From Symbiodinium microadriaticum (lineage: Eukaryota > Sar > Dinophyceae > Suessiales > Symbiodiniaceae): 64,000 nucleotides of DNA. Positions 32,764 through 43,847 of this stretch are shown one piece after another. A model generated the notes under the pieces. That model worked only from the letters and a program-made list of their open reading frames with translations. It made no database searches and had not been told where the DNA came from. The stretch covers positions 285,808-349,807 of the forward strand of contig LSRX01000697.1 in the NCBI GenBank assembly GCA_001939145.1, in the 5' to 3' direction. How positions within the stretch are numbered: position 1 is the stretch's first letter; every line of letters begins with the position of its first letter. The translations under genes and the position numbers were made by a program.

Positions 32764-35700
32764 GTAGAGGGGCGCAGAAGTCTCGCGCATGTACTCAAGC
32801 TCGCGCCGACATCGGCCGGCTGGCGATTAAGCCCACAACCACTGTTGAACTCCTGAAGCCGGACCCAGGCCTTTCTTCTGATAAAGTTTCGTGCCCATGC
32901 TATGCACAATCAAGTGAATGTCAGAGCCTACATTCTACAGATTCTGCATCCACCCCGCCCTGAGTGATCTTGACGACATGCTGGACACAAGCCTTTGCGA
33001 AGTCGTCAAACCAACTTTTCTGGTCTGCGGCATACCGCTCCACCTTTGCCACCGCTCGTGGAGGCAGCAAAGAAGCATCGCTCATGGTCAGCGAACCCAA
33101 CACTCTCGGGAAGGCACGTGCTGCTTGAAGGCCGGATCTTCTACCAATGCCATGTCCTGACTTGGGAGTACAGGAGTATAGAAACAAAATCCTAAAAAGC
33201 AGGATCCTTTTGTGATGCCCTGTACCCCTGAGTGCAGCAAAACCCCCGCTTGCTTCTGCGACCTCCCGACAACTACACAAGCTGGGGCTGCAGCCGTTGT
33301 TAGCATCATGGTTTCTCCCGACCTCCGACACACTGCAATTGTACAAGTCTTGCTCCAAGCTCCGCTCAGCATCTTATCACAGATGAAGCCTGTACTGTGG
33401 TTTTCCATGCCGGTTCGTCTCCTTCGTCCACGGCTTCTGGAGCAAGTCCTGTCGTGTCCCGCTCAGACAACCAAACGAGACTCTTGCCGACGAAACGCAG
33501 CAGACTCAACATGCAAGCCATCCTTGAAATAGGAGTTGTCGAACAGAAGCTTGTCCTGAGCCATTTGGGAAAGCGAGGCGCGTCTGGCTCTGCTGCGCCG
33601 AGAGCAGGACATCAGTCCACGGACCCTCAAAGCCCGAGCGATCGCCATGACACATCCTTGGCTCAGGCGGCGAAGCCACTCAGAGGAAGGAGGCACCGAT
33701 CTTCCCGGGAGCCGTCGGCCAGCCGTTAAAACAAAGATCGCCTCGACTCGAGTGCAGAGCCGAGCGACCCGACGGTGTGTGCACCCGAAAGCGCGACCAT
33801 GTCACGGTCCTCGAAGCCCTGGGTGTTAGCCGCAACTCGAAGCTGAAGACACAAGCTGGAGATGAGGCCCTGCCTTGGGGCCGAATATGCCCCTGATGTG
33901 ATTGGCATCCTTGTCCCCATCCTGCATGTCCAACATTTACGTCACGGATAAAGAAAAGCAAACAGCTGCACTTTGGCTTGCCCTTGGGAGAACGTAAGGC
34001 AGCTTCGCAGCACGTTCTGCAGGCTTCGTCGCTGTGGCCCGTAAACTCGATTTATAGGCCTCACTCTGCCTACCGCCTCGGTAAGAAGTCGGCACCCGCG
34101 ATTTCTTGCCTAGAAATCACCTAGCGGACGCAAGTGGCGAGAAGAGGGGAAGCTTTTCACAAGCAAGGCAGAGACAGTTCAGACGCGGCTCGGGCGTCTC
34201 GTGTAGATGGAGAGAAGGTACAAAGATGAGGTGAGACCCTGACGATCGAAGGCTCCGACCAGCCTGCAATCAGTTCCTAGCCTTTTCCTTTGCGTCGGCG
34301 GCCGAGTTCGCATCGTCTAAAAACAGCTACCGCGGCATCGCCTTCGAAGCGCAGGGGGCGAGGGTGGTCAACTCCTCTCAAGACCCTTGACTTGGATGAC
34401 AAGTGAAGAAAATGACCTGAAAATCAAAAAATGTTGGAAACTGCCTCTTGATGTTGCTTACATGATTGCGAAACCTTCACGTGGCCTGGGAATTTCGAGC
34501 ATCGGGATGTAAAAAAGTCATCCATGGATCCTAGCGATCTGTGACGATCAGTGAGCCAACCTCGCACATCCGGTTCGCATCTCCTTCGAAAACTGTGGCT
34601 GCTGCGGATCCAGGGTATATGACATGTCTAAGGGGTTGTTGGGAAGAGACAGCACAAGAGGCAGCACGATAAGTGGGAGCCTGAGAATGGATGATTGAAG
34701 AGCTTTGTTGTTGAGATCACAGGGCAAATGGAAGGAATAGACCAGGGCCCACTCGTGGAAATTCACATGATTCCAACGCGAAGTTTCTTGCCTGAGAACC
34801 GCAGCAATCCCCCTCCGTCCCACGAACATTCTGAGCATCATCAACGTAAGGATTCTCATCCACTGCCTCGTCGGTCCTTAGAATAGGATCTTAGCAGACC
34901 TGCACTAGAAGAAGGTTCGCAAATCCGAAACGGCTTCCGTGTCTGTCCGGAAGGCGCCCATCGGCTGATGAGACCCCGTCGGACGCGTGGTGTGCCTTGT
35001 GCAATAGTGCAACCATAGATGCATGGGGAACATAGGTCTTGCATGTCTTGCTCTGTGAGTCATGGCCGGGCTTCTCACGTCAAGCCGACCAAACCGAGTC
35101 GGAATCTCAGGTCCCCCCATTGCCTCATCGAAATCTGCTGAGTTAAGGCTACTATGCTTAAAGCTCAAGCATCGAGCCTTGATGGAAACATTGGCAGCCA
35201 AGGCCCAAAGATCGGCATGAGAAATAAGTCGCGGGACGTACCTCCCATTTTCCCAAAATGCAGGTTCCCTGCTTCCCACAGCAACACATCAACTGAAGAA
35301 GCTTTATCCTTTCGGTTCACTTCTCTGTGATGGGGCCGAGAAGTGCAAGTGCCACTTCTGGCCTCATGCTATTCAGACAGCTTCGATGGGCTCGTCATTC
35401 CTTCTGCTTCTGCACATCGCCCAATCCAGGTACAGGTAAGCATCCGGCAGCCCTGCATTCGCCCCTAATGAATGTTCGCCGCTGCCTCACTGTCTGAAAG
35501 AATTGGTGAATCCAAGCCATGTAACATGACAATCAACACTAGCTTCGCCCAGGGATTGCTGACCAGGAGGGTTACAATAAGGTGGTTCCGAGTCTGGTGG
35601 AGCAGTCTCGACTCTCGCGTGGCATCCGAAGAACAAACACAAGCATGCTTCGAGAGATCTTCAAAGGGGCATGCCTGCGGCTCAAGCAGCAGACGACTCA

Positions 35701-38700
35701 GAAGGCTGGGTCACAAACCGGCCAAGCGCATTGCTGCGTTGGGGCAGCCATCGGCACCTGTCCCAGCGCAGAGGAGCAGCTGCACATAGACAACAAAGAT
35801 TAGGACGGACTGCGCGCATCCCGTGCAGCTGGACAGGTTCATGGCAGCAAAGGCTAGCGCCGTTGAAGACACCAGCATCATGCCAGGAAAGACGGATCCT
35901 TGGCTGGGAAATTCAGCACTACTCGCTGCTCACCTAGCGCCTGCAGTAACTGAGTATTCAAGATGGAAATCTCTCAAAAGAACCTTTCCGGGCTGAGCTC
36001 CGGACATGATCGGCCCACAGTTCTTGGCCGAGATCAGCTTCTCTAAGTCAGCCACCTGCGACATCCAACTAGAGCTCTGAGATTCCGGTGCTCAGATCGA
36101 AAACTCCGGCAAGTCGCCAAGTGGTCGTAGTTCAGGCAGCGGCACAGCGTCAGCCTGAGGCCACCAAGGCACGGAATGCCGATGGCAGGTGCAGCAAGGA
36201 GTCTAACGCATCTCATCGTCAAGCCATGTTTGCCACAATCGCACGGCCGAGGCATTACCCTAAAGTCCTAGGAGTCCTGAATAGTCCTGAGAAGCCGCAG
36301 AGAAGCCCTTATGCCAGCAACAGCTGCTCGGCAGTGGCTTTCCGCTGAAAGTCGGCGATCCAGCGCTGCATGAGAGCCCTTGCCTTCTGCTTCGCCAGAG
36401 ACACCAAAGGCCGGGGAGGAGCGGCATCAAAGCGCAAGTCCTCGTGGTGAGCTGCACCAGGGATCAGATGCTGATGTATGTCCAAAGCCTCTCCAATCCT
36501 CTCTGGCTTCGGCGCACCAACTCGCCATGGATCCTTCTCCCCATTGGTGAAGAGCAAATGGCCAACATGCAGGTCACTGCCTCCGAAGTTCACTTGAAGC
36601 CACGAAGTTCTGGGGCGAATGCCATAACGAAGGTTGCAGGAATCCGACACTTCCGACAACTGCCCATCAGCAGCGGGATAAAATCCCATACCATCGGTTG
36701 TGAGGGATTGCATTGGCAATTCATTGCAAGCTTGATACTGCCATGGCCCCATGTCTGGCGGGGTAGATGGCCCATGCAGAGTTCCGTTTGTGGGGCGACC
36801 GACCATCTCTGCCAAGAAATCATAGCACCGGTAGGTGCCAGTTGCGTTCAAGAATAAGTCCAAGACCGCTTTGAGCCCCTCAAGTGGATTGCCAGTTCCA
36901 GCCAATCTTTGGCAAGCGACCTTTACAGGGTTTGCCGGCAGTTTCGTTACAAAGTCACTGGCCACAGGGTAGTCAAGCATGGCAAGGGTGCTCACTGCTC
37001 CGCGAACGAAGAAATCCACCTTGCTGCCAGCAGTCACCTCTTCTAGGAGCGGGTCACAAGAACCGAGGAGTTCTCCGAGGCGCCTTCGCCCTTGAGGCGA
37101 GTCAGATGTGCTTCGCAACAACTGGAGAGAATTGTTCAACTCATGCGCGCACGCCCGACTTCCAAAAGTTTCAAACGTGTGCAGCGTTGCGGACCAGAAA
37201 GCATCTTGTCGTCCATCATGGGGGTAGAAATCGATGGGGGCCGAGGAGGCAATGCCACCGGCGCTAAGGTGAGGGTACTTCTGCTGGAACCACGCAACCA
37301 GCATGCCACCATAGCTGCCCCCAAGGGTGATAAAAGCGCACTCCTTTCTTTTACAGTTTAGCTGCTCACGGAGCTTTACGATGTACCAGGCGACATCCGC
37401 CAGAGCTTGCTCCACCGTAAGCCGCCGGAGGCAACGACTCAAAGGAACTTCAGGAAGGGATTTCCCATAACAACGGTGCTCAACAAAAACCACCATTGCA
37501 TTCAAGGCTACTGCATGTTCGAAAATCGCACCTGTAGCGTTGTAGAAGCCTTCAACCGAGCCCTCTCCTCCAAAGAAGAGCAGCACCGGCTTCCCTGTCG
37601 TCCACCAGTCCCTGTACATCAAGATCCTTTGCTGGAAAGTACCGTTGGTCGTGAAATCGAAGTTATCTACGAAAGATGTGGCATGGAGGACCTGCGGCGG
37701 GAATCTTTCCAAAGCGCCACGTGGGCCAGCGGCCGCCAAACTCACCAGAAACACGCTGGCCCAGAACCTGGCAAAGACCGTAGCCATAGCTCGTGAAACT
37801 ACCAGTATTCCTTCGTGGCCTGAGCCCAAGCACTGATAAGTTGGCTTTTGGGTGATCTTGCACAGCCAAAGCAGTTGCCACCACGGAGTAAAGGACTCCA
37901 AGACGCGCTCTCCAGCTCTACGTCCGTCTTGCACTTGTCAAGCATTTGGGCGACGTCACCTGCACCCCGGTGCGCTCGACCTTTTGTGAATGATCTCTCC
38001 ACAGGGGACTCTTCACTGAGGCATTTGCCGGTCGTACCATTTACCTCCACAATGCTATCCTGAGCAGCGCGATTGCACATCCCGGTGCAGAAAAAGGCCA
38101 AGCCAAGCTGGGCTCCAGGGCCCCTTTTCGGATTTGCATCTCGGGATTGTCTTGGTTCCACTTCCTGTGATTTCGATCTCTTCTCCAAGCGAGTCGCAGG
38201 CAGGATGGAGCTAGGATCCGTGCTCTGCCACTCCACCGGTCACTGACATGATCGGCAGCACAGAGCGCCTCAGCAAGATCAAGACTTTATGCAGGAGGGT
38301 TCTTGGAACTTCCGAGCTGCTGGCTCCGCCATGTAGTCGACATCCAGCCCAAGTTTCAGGCCACCCGACCTGCGCTCAGGAACGGCTGCTGCAGGCAAGA
38401 TCTGGCAAGACTGCATGTTCCGGGTGCCAGCAAGCCGACAAATCTGCAGGGCCCCGGCTTCACAAGCTTGATGCTGTAGTGCCTCTCCTTGGGCAAGCAA
38501 AAATGCCAACCGTTTCTTCGACAGGCAGGCAACAGTAAATCTCTCCTTGTCGGTTTTCCCGCCGGTCACAGCGGGCAGGGCATTCAAGGAACTGTCCTGG
38601 AAGGGGCACAGGTGATCGACAAAAGCTTGGAAGGAGAGCTGGTACAAGCAACTGCATGAGTGAGAGTCCAGAGCGGGCTTCGCATCCACTGTCGCCTCCA

Positions 38701-38740
38701 CTCCTGGGGCGGTGTCCGATTTGCAGCACCTGAAGAGCAA
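32739..38740 (-). CDS. PDZ-like domain plus class I haem peroxidase, copy C (S28 gene in an intron)
   Basis: Third array copy. PDZ-like exons: FRCCKSDTAPGVEATVDAK near 38720, DKERFTVACLSKK near 38550, LGLDVDYMAEP near 38345, LPIMSVTGGVAE near 38240, RKWNQDNPEM near 38145, DSIVEVNG near 38050 and AQMLDKCKTDVELE near 37930. Peroxidase exons: VADLEKLISAKNCGPIM near 36030, RIRLSWHDAGVFNG near 35885, GADGCPNAAMRLAG near 35740, GANAGLPDAYLYLDW near 35445, SHADLWALAANVSIK near 35210, GGPEIPTRFGRLD near 35100, DGDKDANHIRGIF near 33900, DMVALSGAHTVG near 33790, HGDRSGFEGPWTDVLL near 33620, LLFDNSYFK near 33540, MALVEDPAFKQHV near 33135, YAADQKSWFDDFAK near 33020 and AWVRLQEFNSGCG near 32845. Haem-pocket residues are intact. 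A complete S28 protease gene lies between the PDZ-like and peroxidase exons. The intron at 33930-35070 holds no recognisable gene. The C-terminal tail differs from copies A and B and ends in the duplicated segment. Confidence 0.75.
36309..37787 (-). CDS. S28-family serine carboxypeptidase (lysosomal Pro-X carboxypeptidase type)
   Basis: Intact, intronless 492-residue protein. Family members remove residues after proline in lysosomes or outside the cell. A hydrophobic N-terminus (residues 1-20) acts as a probable signal peptide. The body begins FVDNFDFTTNGTFQQRILMY (39-58), then VLLFFGGEGSVEGF (68-81) and VVFVEHRCYGKSLP (99-112). The nucleophile is Ser158 in GGSYGGMLVAW, the acid Asp419 in NGEKDPW, and the base His447 or His448 in GAAHHEDLR. 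The length is normal for the family. ATG at 37787 was chosen because the signal peptide starts there; the open frame continues upstream to 37934, but that part overlaps the last PDZ-like exon of peroxidase copy C in another frame. The gene sits wholly within a copy C intron on the same strand. Absence of introns among intron-rich neighbours suggests arrival by retroposition. Confidence 0.9.
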   Translation of the reverse strand: MATVFARFWASVFLVSLAAAGPRGALERFPPQVLHATSFVDNFDFTTNGTFQQRILMYRDWWTTGKPVLLFFGGEGSVEGFYNATGAIFEHAVALNAMVVFVEHRCYGKSLPEVPLSRCLRRLTVEQALADVAWYIVKLREQLNCKRKECAFITLGGSYGGMLVAWFQQKYPHLSAGGIASSAPIDFYPHDGRQDAFWSATLHTFETFGSRACAHELNNSLQLLRSTSDSPQGRRRLGELLGSCDPLLEEVTAGSKVDFFVRGAVSTLAMLDYPVASDFVTKLPANPVKVACQRLAGTGNPLEGLKAVLDLFLNATGTYRCYDFLAEMVGRPTNGTLHGPSTPPDMGPWQYQACNELPMQSLTTDGMGFYPAADGQLSEVSDSCNLRYGIRPRTSWLQVNFGGSDLHVGHLLFTNGEKDPWRVGAPKPERIGEALDIHQHLIPGAAHHEDLRFDAAPPRPLVSLAKQKARALMQRWIADFQRKATAEQLLLA

Positions 38741-38799
38741 CTTCCTGCTTTGACGCTTGGCGCTCAGCCTTCTGCTCCGCTCTTACTGAAGCTCCATCC

Positions 38800-41700
38800 G
38801 GGGCTTTGGCGAAGCATTTCCCATGTTCTACCTGGAAAAAAGCCTCAGCCACTCGTGCCCAGCTGAGTTTGTGCGCTTGGACACACTCGCGGACCCTCTG
38901 CCACCAAGTTGCTGGAAGAACGGGCAGAGCTTGGGTACGGCGCGTGGCGTTGAGCCCGCACGGTCTGCCCTTGAGCCCTCGTTGCAGCCGTACCGAGGCG
39001 CAATGCATTTTTGCAAAAGTCTAGACCAGTGTCATCATGAAACCTTGCACCATCCCCGACAAAGCCACAGATCAACTCGGTCTGTGCCAACATGGAGAGT
39101 TAAAGCTGTGCAGCATGGATGCCCTTTGAGCTTCCAGAGGGAAGCTTCAACTTTGGGGCTTGGACCCTGCTTCCCTCACCAGGCAGCTAGCCTCCTTCTA
39201 GTGAAATGTTGCCAGTGGGTGGAAATGCGCCCTTTGAGCACCGCAATTTGCACGTGGCAAGATGAAGGAAGTCTTTATCTACGCGGCACCGTCAGAAACG
39301 GTGCAACTGGCCAAATTCCATTTGCGAAGCCAGTGGGAATTGATCACGAAACTTTCCTGGCAAAGAAACTGAATTGCGGGTTTCGCACTCGTTGTAGCCT
39401 TCCGGAACTCAGAAAGTCCTCGTGCGCGAAAGGTCCGCTCCACTGGATGCGGCAGGCAATGAACTGGCTTCCGGCGAAGTTTGCGACCTGCTGGCAGCAA
39501 AAGGCATACTACTTGGATTGGGTAGACCATCTGCCATACTTAGAACCGAGCCGGCGAACAGTCTTCCAAGAAAGGGAAGTGGCACGACTGGAAATGGCAC
39601 CTCTTCACACATCTCACATGCACCACTTGAGGAAGAAGCTGGACTTTGAATCGCCCCACCCTGACTGAGTTAAACGACTCTGATATCCCAGGACAAGCTC
39701 TGGAGCGTCTTTCAGAATGGCTTCTCTGCTTCCGTCGCTTCCTGGACATGCTCGGCGAGTCTCTGAGTGTGCGGCTGCGTCAGCAAGCAGTCTGCTACTG
39801 CATCTTGACCGTAGCCCAAGTTGCAATACCTGGCTGCACACATTTAGACGAACAATGGAAAAACCCAGCTCGAGATCTGCTGCAAATGTCTATTGGCGCA
39901 CTCGAAGCGACAGGCGCTCGCAACGCATGCCTGCAAAATGAATCGATAAACAGGTCGTGAAACCCAAGAGACAAGAATCCGAAGAAGCGGCGTGCCTGTA
40001 GGCCATCCTTGAAGCGGACATTCACAAACCGGCTGCTCCTTTGACACTATGAAACCGGACTCTCCAACTTCAATGCTTGCAAGACTAAAAGGGGCCTTGG
40101 AAAGACGATGTCGCAAACTTTTGTTGCAAACTCGACCTGCAAACACATGAGAGCACATTCTGCACTTGCACAAGAAAGAGGTATCATCAGCCGATGCCTC
40201 CTGGAACTCACAGGGCTTCGCGCAGTGGACACCGCGCAGCTGCAGCCTGGTTCAGCCACCAAGCGAAGGAGCGATAGCAAACCCTCCACTTCTGATCTGA
40301 TCTGGAGACGTGCAGTGCAGCAAAAACACAGAGGTGCAGGGACTGAAGCACTCATGAAACAGCAAGCCGAGAAAAAAGCCAGCAGCGAAAGGAATTCACC
40401 AAGAACTGTGCCAGAAGGACCTCATCCCGTGGAAGGTCAGTGACTCCAGCAAGTCGCAGTCCTGGCACTCTTGCGAAGAATTCCCCCTGTCTCTCCTTTT
40501 TTTTGGCAGCCTTCAGAAGGATGGATTGGGAATTGGAACTGCCGAGTTCGGGGATTTCTTGAGAAGGATCTTCAGGGGCTTGGGGTCTTCTTCGGCACGA
40601 GTATTCACAAGTGCTTTTGCTTCATGAGGACTCTCTGCAGGGCACAGGAGATGACAAACAAGAACTCGAAACACTACAGCGTCCCGGCGCCTCTAAGCAC
40701 AGGATGATCTTGCCCTCACACTCCTTACATGGAACAGCAACGCACTTTTTATGACTCTCGCACTCCAAACGTCTTCGCTGTGCTACAGTCACGTCCCTTG
40801 CCAGCGACAGTTTGACCACCTACCGCCTCTCTTCTTTGCAAGTTCTTCGCCTCAGGCTCTCACTATTCTTGGAAGCGTTCGCAGCTTTGCACGCCTGAGG
40901 CTAATCGTGGAGCCACCTGCACGCTGCGACATGGCTCTAACCTTGGCTACGAGACTGCGATGCACCGGCCTTTGGTCATGCGGAGGAGTCGGCCATGGAA
41001 GTATGTACGCTCGCAGACGACTCGGTCAAACGGTAGGGTGATGTCCTCAGTACACAAGACCGGACTCTCCGTAGCTTCAGAAACCTCGAGGTACCAAAAT
41101 CTGTTGATGACAACTAGCGGGACAGTCCAAGCAGTGCTTTTTACACCTCGGCAGGTGCATCATGTCCAGGAATTTCCCCTAAGGCGTTTTTCAGAGAGCG
41201 CAACGCGCGCATGCGCCTCAACTCCTCGTCAGGTGCAAAACCGGCTAGCTGTTTATGTAATCTGCCTGTCCTGTCCCTAAGCTGAGGGATTTCTGCAATT
41301 CGGGCTGGTTCTAGTCGCACAAACACCAAGGTGCATGCATCAACTCCTAAGAGCCCTCAGAAATGCTTAACCGAACAACCTCTGTGGGTGCTGACAGACC
41401 ATTTGCAGCTTGAGGCTGCTATTCTACGCCCTGCGGCTCTACTCTGTTGAGTGCAGGGCCAGGAGCGGGGTTGGTTTGGCATTCGGAGTGTCATCCATGT
41501 GCCCAACAGGTTTCCGTTTCTCACACTCCTTGCTTGGTGGGGTCTGTGTGTTGCTTCTTTCCAGCATTCCCATGCTTCTTTCGGTTGACACCAAGTTGGA
41601 GAAGAACGAAACTGAAGGAAAAACGCGCGATTGCAAAGCAGAAACACTAGCCGATCTGGTGGCCTTCCTACTAGTAGCCCGGAGCGAAGATTGAAGCTCA

Positions 41701-42290
41701 AAGTAGATTGGCTCCTCTTCCACAGCGTTTTCCAGCAAATCTGCACGCTCTTCGGCATCCGGAGCTTGCAGGATACCTTGCCAAAGCTAGCTCTGCCTCT
41801 ATAAGATCACTTCTGCTCCTACTACCTGTTCGGACTGTGGCTTCGCTGTGCCCTGTGCTAGGCTTGGCACACTGGAAAGTACCCTGCAGCTGAGCAGTGC
41901 CCTCACGCAGCAGCTCCCCCACTTGCTTGCCCTCACGGCGAATGCGAGCAGGCAGCACCTTCGCAGACTTACGTTTCCAGGCCACTCCTTCATCTGCCAA
42001 ACAGCAGAGCCGGACCTCTGGTTGTACCTTCAAGGCCTCGTACTCCTGCCCATTTCAAGAGCTCAGCGGGATGACTTGCACCGACTGTAGCAAAATGCCA
42101 CACACATGCCTCGGGATTTTGCTCCGCCCACTGCGCCGTGAGGCGCTTGACGTTCTCTCGCAGGCGACGGACATTCAGCTGGAGCCTGTAATTCACGCAA
42201 TGACATGTTTCAAGATCTTCGCTTGTCTCGGCTGGGTTTTTCAAGAAATCGGCCTGAAGGATTGAACAGAGGCCAGCATGCTGCACATGT
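38800..42290 (-). CDS. Coding-like minus-strand region, gene(s) not recognised
   Basis: I could not assign a family. Protein-like stretches on the minus strand, in order, include NVRRLRENVKRLTAQWAEQN near 42180, SDLIEAELALARYPA near 41790, EERADLLENAVEEEPIYFEL near 41720, RDRTGRLHKQLAGFAPDEEL near 41260, SEVEGLLSLLRLVAEPGC near 40270, FKDGLQARRFFGFLSLGFHD near 40000, AILKDAPELVLGYQSRLTQS near 39700, and AHKLSWARVAEAFFQVEHGK near 38860. Most are helix-prone and charged, as in coiled-coil or scaffold proteins. The right-hand end may instead hold 5' exons of peroxidase copy C. A 281-codon plus-strand open frame at 38823-39668 overlaps this region and looks non-coding. Splice sites were not resolved, and more than one gene is possible. 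Confidence 0.3.
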
Positions 42291-42479
42291 CCTGACTTTC
42301 AATCGACTTCCGCTGATGCGCTTCACCCCAGTCACTCTCGGGAACCGGTCGCTGAGAGGCACGCCCAGAATCCAGGATTCCTGCTGTCTTTGAGAGAAAT
42401 CGTTTCTTCCAAGGCGACTAGCTGACCAGCGCTATGAGGTGTCAGACAAAGCGATGCAGGTCCTGATCACACTGGCAAG

Positions 42480-43847
42480 GCGCAGACTTCGGGCCAACCT
42501 GCCCAATTCCTCCTTAGCTTCTGCCGCTCGGGCATTGACAGCGGAGCTTCAACTCGAGGCTGCTGCTGGCTTCTGCTGCTCGAGCTCACCTCGCCACCGG
42601 ATGCCCGCGCCCCCCACCCACATGGCTCTTGCTGCAGCCTGCAGATCCGTGCCTTGCAGCGCCAAGGCCTCCTGTAGCTTATGGCGGATGCGGCCCAAGG
42701 CATTCGAGGCATCCTACCATCAAATGACAGGTCAAGGCCACCCGAGCACAACCAAGCTAGAACCGGGGCTTCCTGTTCGCTTGGGGGCGAAGCATCATCT
42801 TGGTCGAGCTCCTGGTCCATCAACTGCACCTCCAATGATGCCACTAGGTCACTAGACCACGACATGCAATCTGCTCCAGGCGCTGCGCACACCCCACGCA
42901 ATTAGGTCAGGTGCACAGAGACTGCCTGGTGTCATCCGTGGATCGGAAGTGCTTAGACTCTAGGACTCTCAAGGGTTTTCGGCATCTTTGAAAGACACAT
43001 CACGTGATTCACTGCACGAAAGCATTTTTTCAGTGTGCATTAAGAATATTTCATTGCCTTGCAATTTTTGGCCTGCCCACACGGCCAGGGAGCTTTTGCA
43101 ACATCCACCGTTGCTTCTGCACTTGCGAAGATGTCATCATGCCCCAGCCACGGCCCCCGTTTCCCCGCAGAAGCCCAGTCTGAAGTCTAAGGCGAAGTCT
43201 GGAGCAGGAAACCCAGATGGCGACCCCGTGCACGTCAGCAACCCTGGAAGATGGGATGCAGCTTGCCGGAATCAGTGGTGGCCTGAGCTTTGAGGTATCT
43301 GGACGGCTCCGTCCAGTCTTCGGGGTTTGCCACGGAAATGATGCGGACTCCTTCAGCTTTTGAGCTTGACTTAGAGTTGGAGAATCAGAAACAGAACCTT
43401 ACCCGATCCGCTGAGGCACAGGCGGCCGCGGACTTCGTGCTCCGCAACCTGAGCTCCAGCGCCCATTCAGGGAGGTCAGCTTTCTTAACAGCAAAGCGCA
43501 TGCCAAACACCAACAAAAACTGAGGCCAGCCTGGGCACGTACTTGAAATGTCCGTGTGTGTCGGCTGAAACATCCTTCAATTCCTTGAGGTGAAAGATCA
43601 ACCCAACTTTCGCGAGGAGGTTCCCGTGATGATGCGTGACCACAAAGATCCGACTTCCGTTCAGAAGAATGTCATCATAAAGCTGTAGATACCTACAGCA
43701 CGAACACTCAACGAACTAGCGGAGCATGGGACGATAATCGCCAATCTCGGCCGCTGCCTTGGCTCTGAGATCATCAGCTGCTGGCTTGGACTTGGCAAAT
43801 ACCTCAAGCGGATCTTCAGTGTTGCTGGAGGCTTGTGAGAGAATCAT
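42480..43847 (-). CDS. Protein with LON substrate-binding (Lon N-terminal) domain
   Basis: Resembles the N-terminal substrate-binding domain of Lon proteases; no AAA or protease part is seen, as in stand-alone LON-domain proteins. Exon 1 (43847-43726) starts with ATG and reads MILSQASSNTEDPLEVFAKS, ending GDYRP plus two bases. Exon 2 (43692-43539) supplies YLQLYDDILLNGSRIFVV, KVGLIFHLKELKDVS and ends HGHFKY. Exon 3 starts at 43448 with VAEHEVRGRL. Exon 4, near 43340-43270, reads VRIISVANPEDWTEPSRYLK. Exon 5, near 42850-42770, has VQLMDQELDQDDASPPSE, and a last helix near 42690 has NALGRIRHKLQEALALQGTD. Intron 1 begins GC, intron 2 begins GT and both end AG. The order matches the beta-rich LON fold. 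The donor after exon 3 is ambiguous (GTAAGG or an earlier GC), and the C-terminus is not fixed. Confidence 0.7.

Noticed and set aside
37775..37795. Match of the S28 start region to part of the reverse complement of the dinoflagellate spliced leader (ATGGCTACGG)
   Set aside because: It is in the wrong orientation for a leader on this gene, covers only the start codon region, and is short enough to be chance.
38823..39668. 281-codon plus-strand open frame
   Set aside because: No recognisable motif, opposite strand to all identified genes, overlaps better minus-strand readings.
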